Shown here: one piece after another, positions 43,435 through 53,908 of the stretch
Numbering within the stretch: the stretch's first letter is position 1
Layout: every line of letters starts with the position of its first letter
DNA from: Tetmemena sp. SeJ-2015
Taxonomy: Eukaryota > Ciliophora > Spirotrichea > Sporadotrichida > Oxytrichidae
DNA length: 64,000 bases
Reading direction: 5' to 3'
Assembly: GCA_027382625.1 (NCBI GenBank)
Contig: JAJKFJ010021767.1
Coordinates: forward strand, 62,001-126,000
Position numbers and translations under genes: made by a program
Notes under the pieces: generated by a model
Databases searched by the model: none
Seen by the model: only the letters and a program-made list of their open reading frames with translations
Told to the model about the DNA's origin: nothing

Positions 43435-45424
43435 TCATCTCTCTGGACAGAATTCAGAGATCACGCTTAAAATAGTTAAATGCAAAGCTATTTATTGAGG
43501 TAATCCATTGATCTGATTCTCCAGCTTAGCATTCTATTAAGAAATACGTCCTCTAGGGTGTGACTATCTCAAAACGATCTCGCCCACTCCTCCTTGCATA
43601 CACTTGACGAGATAGCATAACTTTACCAAAATTAAAATCACTTCTCCTTTAAATTCTGTGTCATTTTTAAACCTAAAACTTATATAAACTTAAAAATATT
43701 CCTTGACATTTAAGTTTATAGTAGGTTAATTTGGGCTCTGTTGTTAGTATGAAGGTTCTCACCTATTTCATGAAATACTGATTCTTCTTTTTAAGGTTGC
43801 CTCGCTTAATTTCCTTAATCTCTTTAGGTCCCTCATCTCCATTTTACTTCTTCTTCATGCGCTTCATGGTTTGTTCTTATCGTAGAGGAGAATAACTGCT
43901 TTTGGGATGGGGACTGGCTGAGATTGGTAATTCTAAAGATTGATTTCTGTTCGGAAAAAGGGATGGCTTCTTATTTCGTCATACGCTCTCGTTATTTCGC
44001 CCTCTAGCATGTGCTTCATCCCTATCCTTTTAGCTGGGTCCACCTACAGCATCTAAAACATAATAGAGAAAAGATAGATAACTAAAGATTTTGATGATGA
44101 TTGAATTTATTAAAAGTTTAGTCGATGATATCTCTAGCTTGGGGATCCATGCCTTCAGGAAACGTCATTTTCCTTTCTAGGATCAGTTGGAAAGTCTAAT
44201 AATCATGTTGCGCTTTGAAGGGCACGTCACCAGTAATCATCTGAAAGAGGATGCAACCCATTGCCCAAATGTCACCAGCAGGACTGGAAGTGTTGTCCTA
44301 CAGCATCTCTGGAGAAACATAGAGGGGAGTCCCCACGAAAGTGGCTTTTCTCTTGCTTGGATCCTTAAGTATCTCCTGTTGAATCTCCTTCTTATCTTCC
44401 AACTTATATGCGTCCCTCAAAATCAATCTATATTTGAATTATTAGAAATTAATCTAAGGGTTGAAATTGTGACTGATGATGAATGGAGAAATTAGATAAG
44501 CTTGATCTTACAATTTTGAGATGCCAGTCGGATGCGATGAGTATATTCTCAGGCTTGAGATCTCTATGGATGATGAATTTAGAGTGCATAGCTTCCATGC
44601 CTGAGAGTATCTCGGCGAAGAAATATTTGATGAGGTCCATGGGCATAGCCTAGTGAGTGTGTATGCGCTGAATGAGTTTGGTCAAGCTGCCTCGAGAAGC
44701 ATATTCAAACACATAGTATAGGTTCGTGTCATCTTGGAATGTGAAGAACTGCTTGATGATGTTCAAGTGATTCAAAGACCTGAGCAAGTCTCTTTCTCTG
44801 AAGACGTTATCCACTTTAGAATGCTATAAGATAATTTAGAGATTGTAAGAAAAAGAGCAAATAGCAATTACCTTCATGATGTGGTATTTGTCAAGTACTT
44901 TGATGGCGTAGAGCTTCTTATCAGATTTGTCTAAACCGCAATAAACTTTCCCATAAGAACCTTCCCCCAAAACTCCTTGTAAAAGAATGAGATAATTAAT
45001 TAACATAATATATTTCAGGTCTTATTTATTTCGAAATCATCAATAGTCAATTTTCTCTTGCTGGAACCACCCTCCTAGCTAGGATTTCTGTGCATAACAT
45101 CTTGTTCAAACTACATCAGAGCTTAGACAACTTATTAATTCAGAATTGAAAAACTGTGAAGTATACTCTTTATCAACATAAGCACATACCTAGATAATTA
45201 AAAAATATTAAGACCTAATCCTTGCTGGGATTGTCGTAGCTTGCAGATCCTTTAGAATGATGAGCTAGCATAGACTTAGGGACGTGGCTTAGCACATCCT
45301 CAGGCCTATCTACAGTCTGCACTTTAATTTCCTCGTAGTCCCCAAAGTTAGCTGTGTTCTTGTTCTCATTTGCAGCTGGGTCATCGAACTACATCGTGTT
45401 GCTATCGAAGTTACTTTTATCCAT
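43435..45424 (-). CDS. PDK1-like protein kinase with PH domain (copy B)
   Basis: ATG at 45424 (MDKSNFDSNTMQFDDPAA). Kinase landmarks: KKLYAIKVLDKYHIMK, NLYYVFEYASRGSLTKLI, FIIHRDLKPENILI, DFG region before DAYKLEDKKEIQQE, FVGTPLYVSPEMLQDN, GDIWAMGCILFQMITG, HPFF at the end of the catalytic domain. The FVGTPLYVSPEML and GDIWAMGC pattern again points to PDK1. The C-terminal PH domain has KRGNLKKKNQYFMKQV, RTFILTTEPKLTYYK and FKGEV. Introns or IESs interrupt it near 44050-44130, 44430-44515, 44825-44870, 44970-45035 and 43650-43730. A stop at 43435 is tentative. It is a paralogue of the copy at 36609-38408, 5 kb away on the same strand. Confidence 0.78.
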
Positions 45425-45607
45425 TAAACCAGTCACTCTCTAAAATACTTTGCCAATATTTTATTTCCTATATTCTTATAATTCAACACACTTGAAAAGA
45501 GTGAAGCAACATTGATCGCAAATGTTAAGCTTTATAGTTCTTTATGCATGTTAAGTAATATCAAATGCTTGATAGGCGAGTGATGAGAATTGGGGTATCA
45601 GAGTAAG

Positions 45608-45945
45608 TCAACGCTTCTTCTTCATCATGAAACTGGGCTTTGCAAACACGTTCCCTCCTTGAGAGGGCTTAGCTTAATTGTCTCCTACACCTACATCAGC
45701 TGCTTTCCCCTAGTTTACGAGAGGTGACTGCATTTGATAGTGCATGGACTCTCCTATTTCTTCATTCTGCTAGTCTATTGCTGATTCTTGCAGATCCTTG
45801 AGTGGCCCTTAAGATGCACCAGGCTATCTCGACTCATAAAGTGGCTGCTCAAAGTCATCCTATTAATACTCATTACTCTAGTTAATATCCTCTTCCTCCA
45901 CTATCTCCTCATTGTTTCTACTCAGTGGTCGCTGCAATCAATATA
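45608..45945 (-). CDS. Acidic C-terminal segment of an unknown protein
   Basis: Frame ending FAKPSFMMKKKR at TGA 45608-45610. It contains EEIVEEEDINQSNEYQQDD and ESAIDQQNEEIGESMHYQ. Upstream the frame meets TGA near 45945 without a Met, so the 5' part must be joined from elsewhere. The plus-strand gene starting just beyond, head-to-head, is one candidate for an inverted partner segment; not shown. Confidence 0.4.
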
Positions 45946-45972
45946 TCAACGATAACTATTCTTTATTAGTAT

Positions 45973-47007
45973 GAAGTGGAAGCAAAGGAAATGGATCAGC
46001 TCAGACTTCAGGAAGAAAAGAAGTACAAAGGACAAGTAGGGAAGTTAGACAAGCAGCTTAAGCAACTCAATCATGAACTCTAGATTCTCTCCATTAAGCT
46101 GAAGGAGAAGGACTAAGAAGTCAAGTTGAGTGACCTTAAAATAAAGGAACTCAAAAACTAGGTACCCAACACCAAACTCAAGCCTCTGCGCAGAGATAAG
46201 GACAGCAAAGTAAACATGAGTGTGGACACCAGACTCAATGATGAATTTGATTCGCTTATTGATGAGTATGTCTTTCGTTGCTATAATATATATTAGAGAT
46301 CGCGCCTCAAGCAGAAGAGAGGGGCCAAGTGGTAGACCAAAGATTCAGAGAAAGATAATTAGAGACACGAGTCAGCAGTCGATGCAGAAAGTAAACAGTG
46401 CTAAGAACTAACTCGCAGCTAATAATCAATCAAAGATTTCAGCAAACTCAAAATCTAGGCCAGGAAACTAGAGACCTCACACCATAACTCGTTAGAACAG
46501 TAACAGCACTGCGTCTGGCAATACAAATGCAAAGCTGTGCCGAAACAGTTCAACATCAGAAATACAAACAGCAAAGGTGGAGCAAGAAGAAACAGCAATA
46601 ACAATTCGTAGTTATCCTCAAGAGGAGCAAACTAACAATAGACTAAACAAATTGGAGGAAAGCAGATTAGTAACCCTAATGCTGATATATTAGGTGAACT
46701 CAATTTGAATAGCGAAAGAGAAGAGTCCTATCAGAACCATAACCATTAGAACAATTTGCATATCACTGATAATGCAGACGAAATTATGGAGAGCTAAAAC
46801 ATTGGAGCTGATGAGGATATTAATCCCTTAAATGATCACGACGATAAGTTACTCCACACTATAAATGAAGAGTTTTCTTAAAGTTAGTTCGAAAACCTTC
46901 CTTCTCAAATGCCTAAAGTCAAGTAAGAAAATACATTTAGCAATATCTTTGTTTAGGAACTTGCAGCGACAACAAATAAAGTAGAGTGGTTGATTCTAGA
47001 ATTGTGA
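45973..47007 (+). CDS. Coiled-coil, Gln/Asn/Ser-rich protein
   Basis: First in-frame Met at 45991 (MDQLRLQEEKKYKGQVGKLD); a strong coiled coil follows (KQLNHELQILSIKLKEKDQE). Around 46260-46310 an insert changes the frame. Downstream all three frames stay open for long distances, so the true continuation is ambiguous. The frame ending at TGA 47005-47007 reads SKQCQELTRS, NADEIMESQNIGADEDI. No family recognised. Confidence 0.45.
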
Positions 47008-47043
47008 GAAATTTAAATTAAAGAATTATAAATTAAGCTCAAA

Positions 47044-47818
47044 ATGTTTGATGAAGACTACGTTGACAACGATTTCATAGATGATGGTAAATGAAACCTT
47101 TATATAAGAATTTGCTTTAGACTATGGAGATTCCTACACTTAAAAAGCGCCTGCAAAATAACCTGAGCCATAAAAGAAGCTATCGAATGTGCCTCACATT
47201 TAAAACGCGAACAATTTTAACAGGTTACCCACAATCGGACAGAAGTCAGGACTCTTTGAAGACGAACTCGTGCAACCCAGATCAACCTCTAATAAAAACA
47301 AAGCCAACAGCAGGCTTAATAATAACCCGAGTGCAGGAGGTTTGCCTGCAAATTAGTCTTAGGCGAGTAACTATAAGAAGGCTGATTACTAATTTGCATA
47401 AGACTCAGAGGACGATATCGATATTGGAAGTGATGAAGAAGGTGACGATGATTTCGCGAATAATTTGTATATCAATAGCAAGCAGAATGCTGCTTAGAAA
47501 CAACCGACATCAAAGCCATAGGGAGGAAATCAGTTACAGTCAGATACTAAACTTTTCCCTGACATCAATAAAAGCGCAACAGCAATCAAAGTAATAGATC
47601 ACACTCAAACTGCTAACAGATAAAACTCATCAAATATGAAAAACGTTCAGCCTCCACCGTCAGTTATCAAGGATTAGAGAACTGTTGTTTCAGGCTAAAA
47701 CGAAATTCAGCCCAAAAATATCAAAGGACTGAAGCTGGATGATTCTAGGCTTAGTGATGATGAGTTCTACCATAATGATCAAATTGATATCTCATTATAT
47801 TGTTTTATGATAGCATGA
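47044..47818 (+). CDS. Acidic intrinsically disordered protein
   Basis: ATG at 47044 (MFDEDYVDNDFIDD), a canonical 34-nt intron (GTAAAT...CTTTAG, 47087-47120), then DYGDSYTQKAPAKQPEPQKK and a long Asn/Ser/Gln-rich chain with an acidic patch (DSEDDIDIGSDEEGDDDF). Ends at TGA 47816-47818, 741 nt spliced, 246 aa. The last residues (SLYCFMIA) look unlike the rest, so the true C-terminus may continue after an insert. No family recognised. Confidence 0.6.
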
Positions 47819-47908
47819 ACGTTTCAAAATAGACAAACAATTAATAACCTCAACCATAGCTTAAATCAGCTTTTTAAAATAATAGCAAGAGCGATTAAGG
47901 ATAAACAG

Positions 47909-49241
47909 TCAATACAGATAACGCAAGTATATAAGGAAACATTTAAACTACTAAAGTAAAGCACCCTATTCAAATAATAAACGGCAATTCTTCTTAAGCA
48001 AGTTAATATCAATAACAATCTTCTATTTAAATTATTGGCTTTGAAAATTATTTACCACTTCAGACGTTTGTAAAGTTAGTTCTGTTACCATTTGAGGACC
48101 ATTACTTCTTTGAGTTGAGTTATGCCTTCCTTGCTTCTAATCCTATATCATTTTTTAAACTTTCTTGCACTTCTCCTCAAGCCTCATCCTTTATTCATGC
48201 TGCTACTTAATAAGCTTTTGGTCAAGCAGGCTTAGCTCTTTCAATCTCTTGAATTCCTCCTTTTATGTCCTTATTTAGCTACTGAGATTAGATATTTTAT
48301 TGGTATTCTCTTTATTCCTATTCAGATTATCAAGTGCTCCATTTTGCTCTTTCTCAATCTTTTGCACTGAGTTAACTTCTTCCTTCACGGTATTAAGTCG
48401 ATTGCTTTTATCCTTGAATTCGTCCTCTAACTTATTTATGAGTTCAATATTGTAGGAGTGCTCGAGCTGCGCCCACATCTCAGCCACTTCTTGCTTAATG
48501 CGCAAGAACTTCTTCTGCCCTATCTTAATCTTCTGATTCTTATCTACCATTGCCGCGTTGGTCTAAAGTTCGGACTCTATCTTAGCCCTTCGCTTGTCTT
48601 CAAATCTTTTCAACTGCATCTCCATTTTCCCTATCACATCAGATAGCTCTTGCTTCAGCTTTTCGTTTATTTGGGCCATTCTCTCGACACTATCACTTTG
48701 TCTTTCAACTTGATAGGTACTCTACTGTTTCTAACTATTTGAGATAGAGTTGGAGTTTTAAGGATGGCTCTTAACTGAGTTAGGGGTCATATTTGCTGCT
48801 CCACTACTGCTTATGTTGTTATTTATGATGCTTCCTTAGTTTTAAATGCTCGAGTTCTGGTTCAAGGGAGGCTTAAGACTTAAACTTTGCTTTTGCTAAT
48901 GAGTAGAAGGCTGTGACTAACTACTTTGACTGCTTAAAACGTTGTTCACGTTGTTAAAGCGCCTGCTATCTAAGTTTTGAGCTTTAGTTTGGTTGGGTTG
49001 TGAGCTAGTGCTACTTTGCTAGTTGTAACTCTCATCTAGGTAACTCTTGGAGGTGGGGGGATCTAAGCGTTTCAAGTCCTCAATGTGTTTAGAGCCAGAG
49101 GAGTCGTGTGTTTGTAAAGTGTTCTTACTCACATCCTTGAACGGCTCCTAGTCATCTCCTCCATTTATAAGAGTGTCAGAGTAGGTTGGTGATGCTACTT
49201 GCTTCACATTCTTTTGAGATAAGTTGGTGGTAGAAGATTGC
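47909..49241 (-). CDS. Ser/Asn-rich coiled-coil protein
   Basis: The N-terminal half is disordered and Ser/Asn/Gln-rich (SSTTNLSQKNVKQVASP, SSSGAANMTPNSVKSH). The C-terminal half is a continuous coiled coil: RMAQINEKLKQELSDVIGKM, KKFLRIKQEVAEMWAQLEH, ELINKLEDEFKDKSNRL, EEFKRLKELSLLDQKLIKQQ, KCKKVQKMIQDQK. The start near 49241 is not defined; the stop at 47909 is tentative. The layout suggests a scaffold or ciliary coiled-coil protein; family unknown. Confidence 0.55.
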
Positions 49242-49348
49242 TTTAATCAAATTAATAATTCTTATGAAGAGCTTAAAGATAGTTTAAAAATAGAATGGAG
49301 TAAGACAAAGATAGATGTGGAAATTATTATTCTTAAGTTGTATTAATT

Positions 49349-51292
49349 TCACATGTGTTTATTAGTTTTGTCGATTTTCTTAGATGACCTGGCTGAGCTC
49401 GGACCTTGATTCTTGTCCTGTCCCTCCTCTTATTGTACTGGCATCTTTTTGAGGAAAATGGAGAGAAAGGCTGATACTCCTGAGAAGAGGACCATGATAA
49501 CCATGGGGTAAGGATGCTTGATCTTGGCTATAATTGGTGAGAGGATCGTGATGAATCTTCCTACTATATTGCAGAATCCATATGCTGTTCCTAAGAAGAT
49601 AGTGGGAAACATTTCAGTGTTCAGCAAATAAGCTATGTCAAAGGTTGATGTGATGCCAAAGTTATCAAAGAGGACGATTATTGCCACCAGTATATCATAA
49701 GAACCAAAAGCAAAGATGATAGAGAACGATGCAAGACAGGTAATCACACAGAATACCAAGATTTAATTAAATTATAAATTTTAAGATTGACTGCTTCAGA
49801 GTAATCCATCGAGTTATAAGGATGCAAGCCAAAGAGGCCAGAAGCTCGGCTGTTCCAGAGAAAATGGAAAATAGATAAGTGTTGCCATGTAGAGAGTCTA
49901 AATAAAATGGAATGAATGCAAACCCGAAAGATCCGAAAGACCAAATAGTTGTCATAATGAGGAGGTTCTTTATGTAAGTAGGATTTTAAAAGAGCTCTTT
50001 CAGATTTCCTTTCAGGTTTAGCTCAGCTTCAATAATTTTCTATCGCTCTGATACTCTGGCCTCCACTTCAACCTCAGACATGTCTTCTCTCGTGAACTCT
50101 GTAGTATCTTTCAAAAAGTTACAATGCTTAAATTTAGAAGTTAAGAAATGGACTTTTATAATTCCTTTAGGAGCACTCCTAACTGAAGATGCGAAGTTAC
50201 TATGTTCAATATCTGAGCTAATGAGTCTTTTGTTCTCTTGATTTGTTTCACATTCGAATAGGAAATGAGTGACGTTCTTTTTTCCGTTGAATCTAGCAAC
50301 CTCAAGAAGAGTTTTTCTAGCCTCAGCAAACCTCCTTTTACTAAAATGAAACCTGGGTGTCTCTGGCAATTTCCAAACACAGAGTATGAAACTGATTATG
50401 GTCAATAGGCCTCCCATATATGCTAGATTTTGCCAATACTTGTTCATTAGCCAGAAATAGAGTGAAAAGAGGATTTATAAGCAGCCAAACACTACAAAAA
50501 TCATGAGTCCAGACAAGTTCTAGTACTTGTTGGGCATCATCTCCACGCAATAAACGTAGGCAACATAGTAACGCCCAGTCTCAGATATTCCACCGAAGAA
50601 CAGCAGTACATACACCAGAGTTAGGGATTTATTAAAAACGAGGCCAACTATCACACAGAAATAGATAACTAAGCCCAACAGGAACATGGGTTTGCGGCCA
50701 ACTACATCAGATAATCTTGGTAGAATGAAAGAGCTAAATCAAATTAAGTTTTAATATATGCAAAGCCTATAAAGGTACCCACATAAAATGAGGAGCCGAT
50801 GAAACTGATTTCTAGGTCCGAAGTGCAGTGAAGGTTGAGCTGTTCTACCCAGTTATGTAGAGAATTCTCATTAGTAAAATCTACATGCCAATCATAAGGA
50901 GGCTTGGCTGAGTCGCATATCTATGCTTTGGAACACTTCTGATACTTTTGGAACTCATCATATCTGCAAAGGTACGCTGGCTCTTTTTAGAAATAGTAGA
51001 GATTGTAAAGTATGAAGGCCCCTGCCGCCATTCCCATGACAATGATCGTGAAGGAGAGGTATTAGTGCTTGCCGAAGCCTCCGAAAGCTGTGAGCGCTGC
51101 ATCCACATCCTCGAAGACTAAGTCTCGCTTGACCTTGTCTCCATCTACATCTTATGAGTGAGAATCAGTAGTTTGCTCACATTTATCATCGTCGTTGTCC
51201 TGATCTGGCGCTTGCTCGTAAGGCGGCTAATCTTCCTTTAGCAGCATATAAGGAGCACTCTATTAAGATTAATTATCTTTATTTCGCAACAT
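49349..51292 (-). CDS. SLC22-type major facilitator transporter
   Basis: MFS transporter of the organic cation/anion (SLC22) type. ATG at 51292; cytosolic acidic N-terminus, then DAALTAFGGFGKHQYLSF (SLC22-like start), TM1, an extracellular loop with several Cys (YLCRYDEF, KCSKAQICDSA, NLHCTSD), FIGSSFYVGTFIG, LPRLSDVVGRKPMFLLG (the MFS GRK motif), YCVEMMPNKYQNLSG, LPETPRFHFSKRR (SLC22 PES/PETPR signature), TEMFPT, and a final TM SGVSAFLSIFLKKMP. Two IESs (49758-49782, 50732-50763) are removed; corrected length 1887 nt, 628 aa, stop TGA 49349-49351. Probably a plasma-membrane carrier for small organic ions; substrate unknown. Confidence 0.9.
49758..49782. other. IES, 25 bp, pointer AAGATT (SLC22-type gene)
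   Basis: Six-base repeats at 49758-49763 and 49783-49788. Excision joins ITLKQSI to LVFCVITCLASFS within a transmembrane helix. Confidence 0.9.
50732..50763. other. IES, 32 bp, pointer AGC (SLC22-type gene)
   Basis: AGC repeats at 50732-50734 and 50764-50766. Excision joins VGTFIG to SFILPRLSDVVGRK. The corrected gene length is then a multiple of three. Confidence 0.88.
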
Positions 51293-51617
51293 GACTTAAG
51301 AAATTCTTATATTATAAAAACACAATTATTTATAAACGCATTCTACTTTATAAACCTCCAGATTTGACCAAACATAATATTGATATCAATCTTATATCGC
51401 AATAGATAAATTGCGAAAGGTAGGATGAGAGGTTATTATTGAATAATAACTAGACTTAATTAGACAAGTAGTATCGATAGTAATGCCACCCTAAGTACCT
51501 AAATAGTAAAGCTAAGACTTCTTCCCCAGAAGTGCTAATAGCGCCAAGACTCAAGGATTCTTGTTCAACTAAGCCCCTTTGAACAAAAGGGCAGCCCAAG
51601 ACAGTCTTAAGTAAACC
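51293..51617. other. Divergent intergenic region: SLC22-type gene / RRP5 block A
   Basis: About 325 bp between two divergent start codons. AT-rich, no coding signal; must contain both upstream regions and, in the soma, the chromosome ends. Confidence 0.5.
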
Positions 51618-53860
51618 ATGGCAGAAGATCAAGCTGATGGAAAGACTACCAAAAGAGCAAATCATGGAGCAAAAAGATCAGGCTTCATGTCAAAGCTCTA
51701 TGATGATGAGAACTTAGATGAGGAAATGAGAAACCTTTATAAACTATGTATGGATAAGTTCTAATTTCTGAGAGTGTTTGATATGGAAAACGGAGCTGAT
51801 GAGATTAAGGCTCTTCAAGAAGACCTTGCGGATGAGGGCTCATCAAAGAAGAGAGAGAAGAAGGTTACATCCAAGAAAGGAGGAAAGTCGAGAGAGGTAG
51901 CTGCAAATAAGATCACCAAGCTGAACTTCAGCATTTCAAGTCTCGGCCTCTTTGCAATCTGCGAAATCAACAAGAAATATGCCATAGTCAACTATACTAG
52001 AAACACCAAGGGCTACATCAAGCTATAGGGGCTTGAAGAGACTGCAGATAAATTGAAAGTCGGCTAGTTCGTAGTCGCCTAAGTGTTATCATAAGGAACA
52101 TCTAAGTACAATACTGAAACAAGTGGACATAAAAATAGGAAACTTCAACTCGCCATCAATCCAGAATTAGTTAACAAGTCTTTGACAGCAGAAAATTTAC
52201 AGACCAACATGCTCCTATAAGGTTTGATCGAGAGCAAAGAAGCTAAGGGATTCCTTATTAATTTTGGCTTGAAGGATAAGACTAAGGGATTTCTTCCCTT
52301 CTCAAAAGATAGTGAGAAATTCCATATTGGTCAACTCACTCAAGTCTTGATCAAGAGCGTTATGGCTGGTTCTAAAGTAGCAAAATGCGAGCTGATAAGC
52401 TAACAAGCAGAGGAGCACCATCAATTCATGAACAGCAAGGATATCACTCTTCACAATCTAATTCATCATTTTATTTTCTAAAGCCAGGATTCACAGTTAA
52501 TTCCAAGGTGTAGAAAATCCTTGAAAACGGAATTGAAGTTACCTTCCTTAGTGGATTCAGAGGAACAGTATTTGCTGACCACTTAGAACGCAATAATGAC
52601 CCTGCAAAGTACAAAGTAGGTGAGAAAATCAGTGCAAGAGTGATCGCAGTCGACCCTATGACCTAAAATGTTTAGCTGTCTCTCCTCCCACATATTAAGC
52701 AGCTATAAAATGTGGCAGTGAACTTTACTCAGGAAGAAACAAGAGTAGGTTAGACAATTGAGAAGGCAACAGTAGAAAAGGATCTCTATGGAGGCTCCTA
52801 TAGATTAGGCTTTGGAAAAGGCTTGAAGGCCTTCCTCCACAAGACTCATAAACATAGATGAGATTAAGAAAGATAGATTATGACAATGAAATCATCTTTT
52901 ACTTAGAATGAGAAAGAGAAAGAAGACAAAAAAGAAAACGAGGAAGAGGAAGAGGAGCTATTACCAGGAAAGAAGCCTAAGAAGGATAAGAAAAAGAAAA
53001 GCAAAAAGCCCGAAGGCCAGTATGAAGTAGGCCAAAAACTAGAGAAGCTTAGAATTTATAATAAATTTATAAATCAAGGAAATCAACTACTTCGATGGAG
53101 TGCCCATAGTTTCAATGAAAGAAGACCTCATAAACTCAACCACTCTGACTTATGATGATATCAAATGTGGAGATTTCATCTCAGCAATAATTACTGACGT
53201 AAATGAAGAGAAGAAATTCGTGACTCTTGTTGTAAACGAATTTGTGAAAGGTCGTCTCTATCTTGAACACATGGCAGATTTCCCCTTAAAGGTTATTCCA
53301 CCCAAATTCAGAGATCTAGAGAAGTCATTGAAGGTGAGAGTATTTGGTGTAGATAAGCAAGCTCGCTCTCTTGAATTCACAAGAAAGGAGTCTTTATTGA
53401 AGACCAAGGCTCCAGTGTATCAGAGCTATAAGGAAGTTAGCAAGGGAGACAAAGTTATGGGAGTAGTAGTTGGAGAAAACGAGTATGGTCTTGTGGTGAA
53501 GACATTTGGTGGTATGAAGTGCTTCTTAACTTTCGCAGATATCAAGACTAACGCTAAGAGCTAAAAGAAGCATGCAGCAGCTCTTGGAGACTTGAAGTTT
53601 GGATCTATTGTTAAGGGATATGTTCTATTTAAGAAGAAGGACCAGGGATTGGCACTTACTCTGGATAAATAGGCTGCCAAAGAATTGAAGGAGCAGGCTG
53701 AGAAGGATGATACCAAGAAAAAAGAAGGCAAAGGTGAAGCCAAGAAGAGTGGATATGATAAAATTGAAAACTACCTACCTACTGAAGAAGAGACTGATGC
53801 CTTAAAGGAAAAATACAAGACTTTCCTCAAGGCCTCTCAAGACAAGTCTAATATAGGCAA
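51618..53860 (+). CDS. RRP5/PDCD11 block A (N-terminal S1 repeats), part 1 of a scrambled gene
   Basis: ATG at 51618 (MAEDQADGKTTKRANHGAKR). RRP5 is a nucleolar multi-S1 protein needed for 18S and 5.8S rRNA processing. Block A carries the basic N-terminus and several S1-type RNA-binding repeats (LSISSLGLF-like start at KLNFSISSLGLFAICEI, KGFLPFSKDSEKFHIGQ, FTVNSKVQKILENGIEV, RGTVFADHLERNND, GQKLEKLRIKEINYFDG, KCGDFISAIITDVNEEK, VSKGDKVMGVVVGENEY). Three IESs (52457-52476, 52856-52870, 53053-53071) are removed. Read straight on, the frame would stop at TGA 53877-53879. At pointer 53851-53860 (ATATAGGCAA) it continues instead in the inverted block B. Confidence 0.93.
52457..52476. other. IES, 20 bp, pointer TCTAA (RRP5 block A)
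   Basis: TCTAA repeats at 52457-52461 and 52477-52481. Excision joins DITLHNL to KPGFTVNSKVQ. Confidence 0.92.
52856..52870. other. IES, 15 bp, pointer AGAT (RRP5 block A)
   Basis: AGAT repeats at 52856-52859 and 52871-52874. It contains an in-frame TGA; excision gives KTHKHRQIMTMKSS. Confidence 0.85.
53053..53071. other. IES, 19 bp, pointer AAT (RRP5 block A)
   Basis: AAT repeats at 53053-53055 and 53072-53074. Excision joins GQKLEKLR to IKEINYFDGVPIVS, the next S1 repeat. Confidence 0.92.
53851..53860 (+). other. Scrambled-junction pointer 1, copy in RRP5 block A
   Basis: ATATAGGCAA. The inverted copy is at 60568-60577. Joining gives DKSNIG followed by KTNQFRVVEQTERY in frame. Confidence 0.93.
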
Positions 53861-53908
53861 TATTTATTTTCTTCAATGATTTTTGGAAACACTGATTACA
53901 TAAAATAT

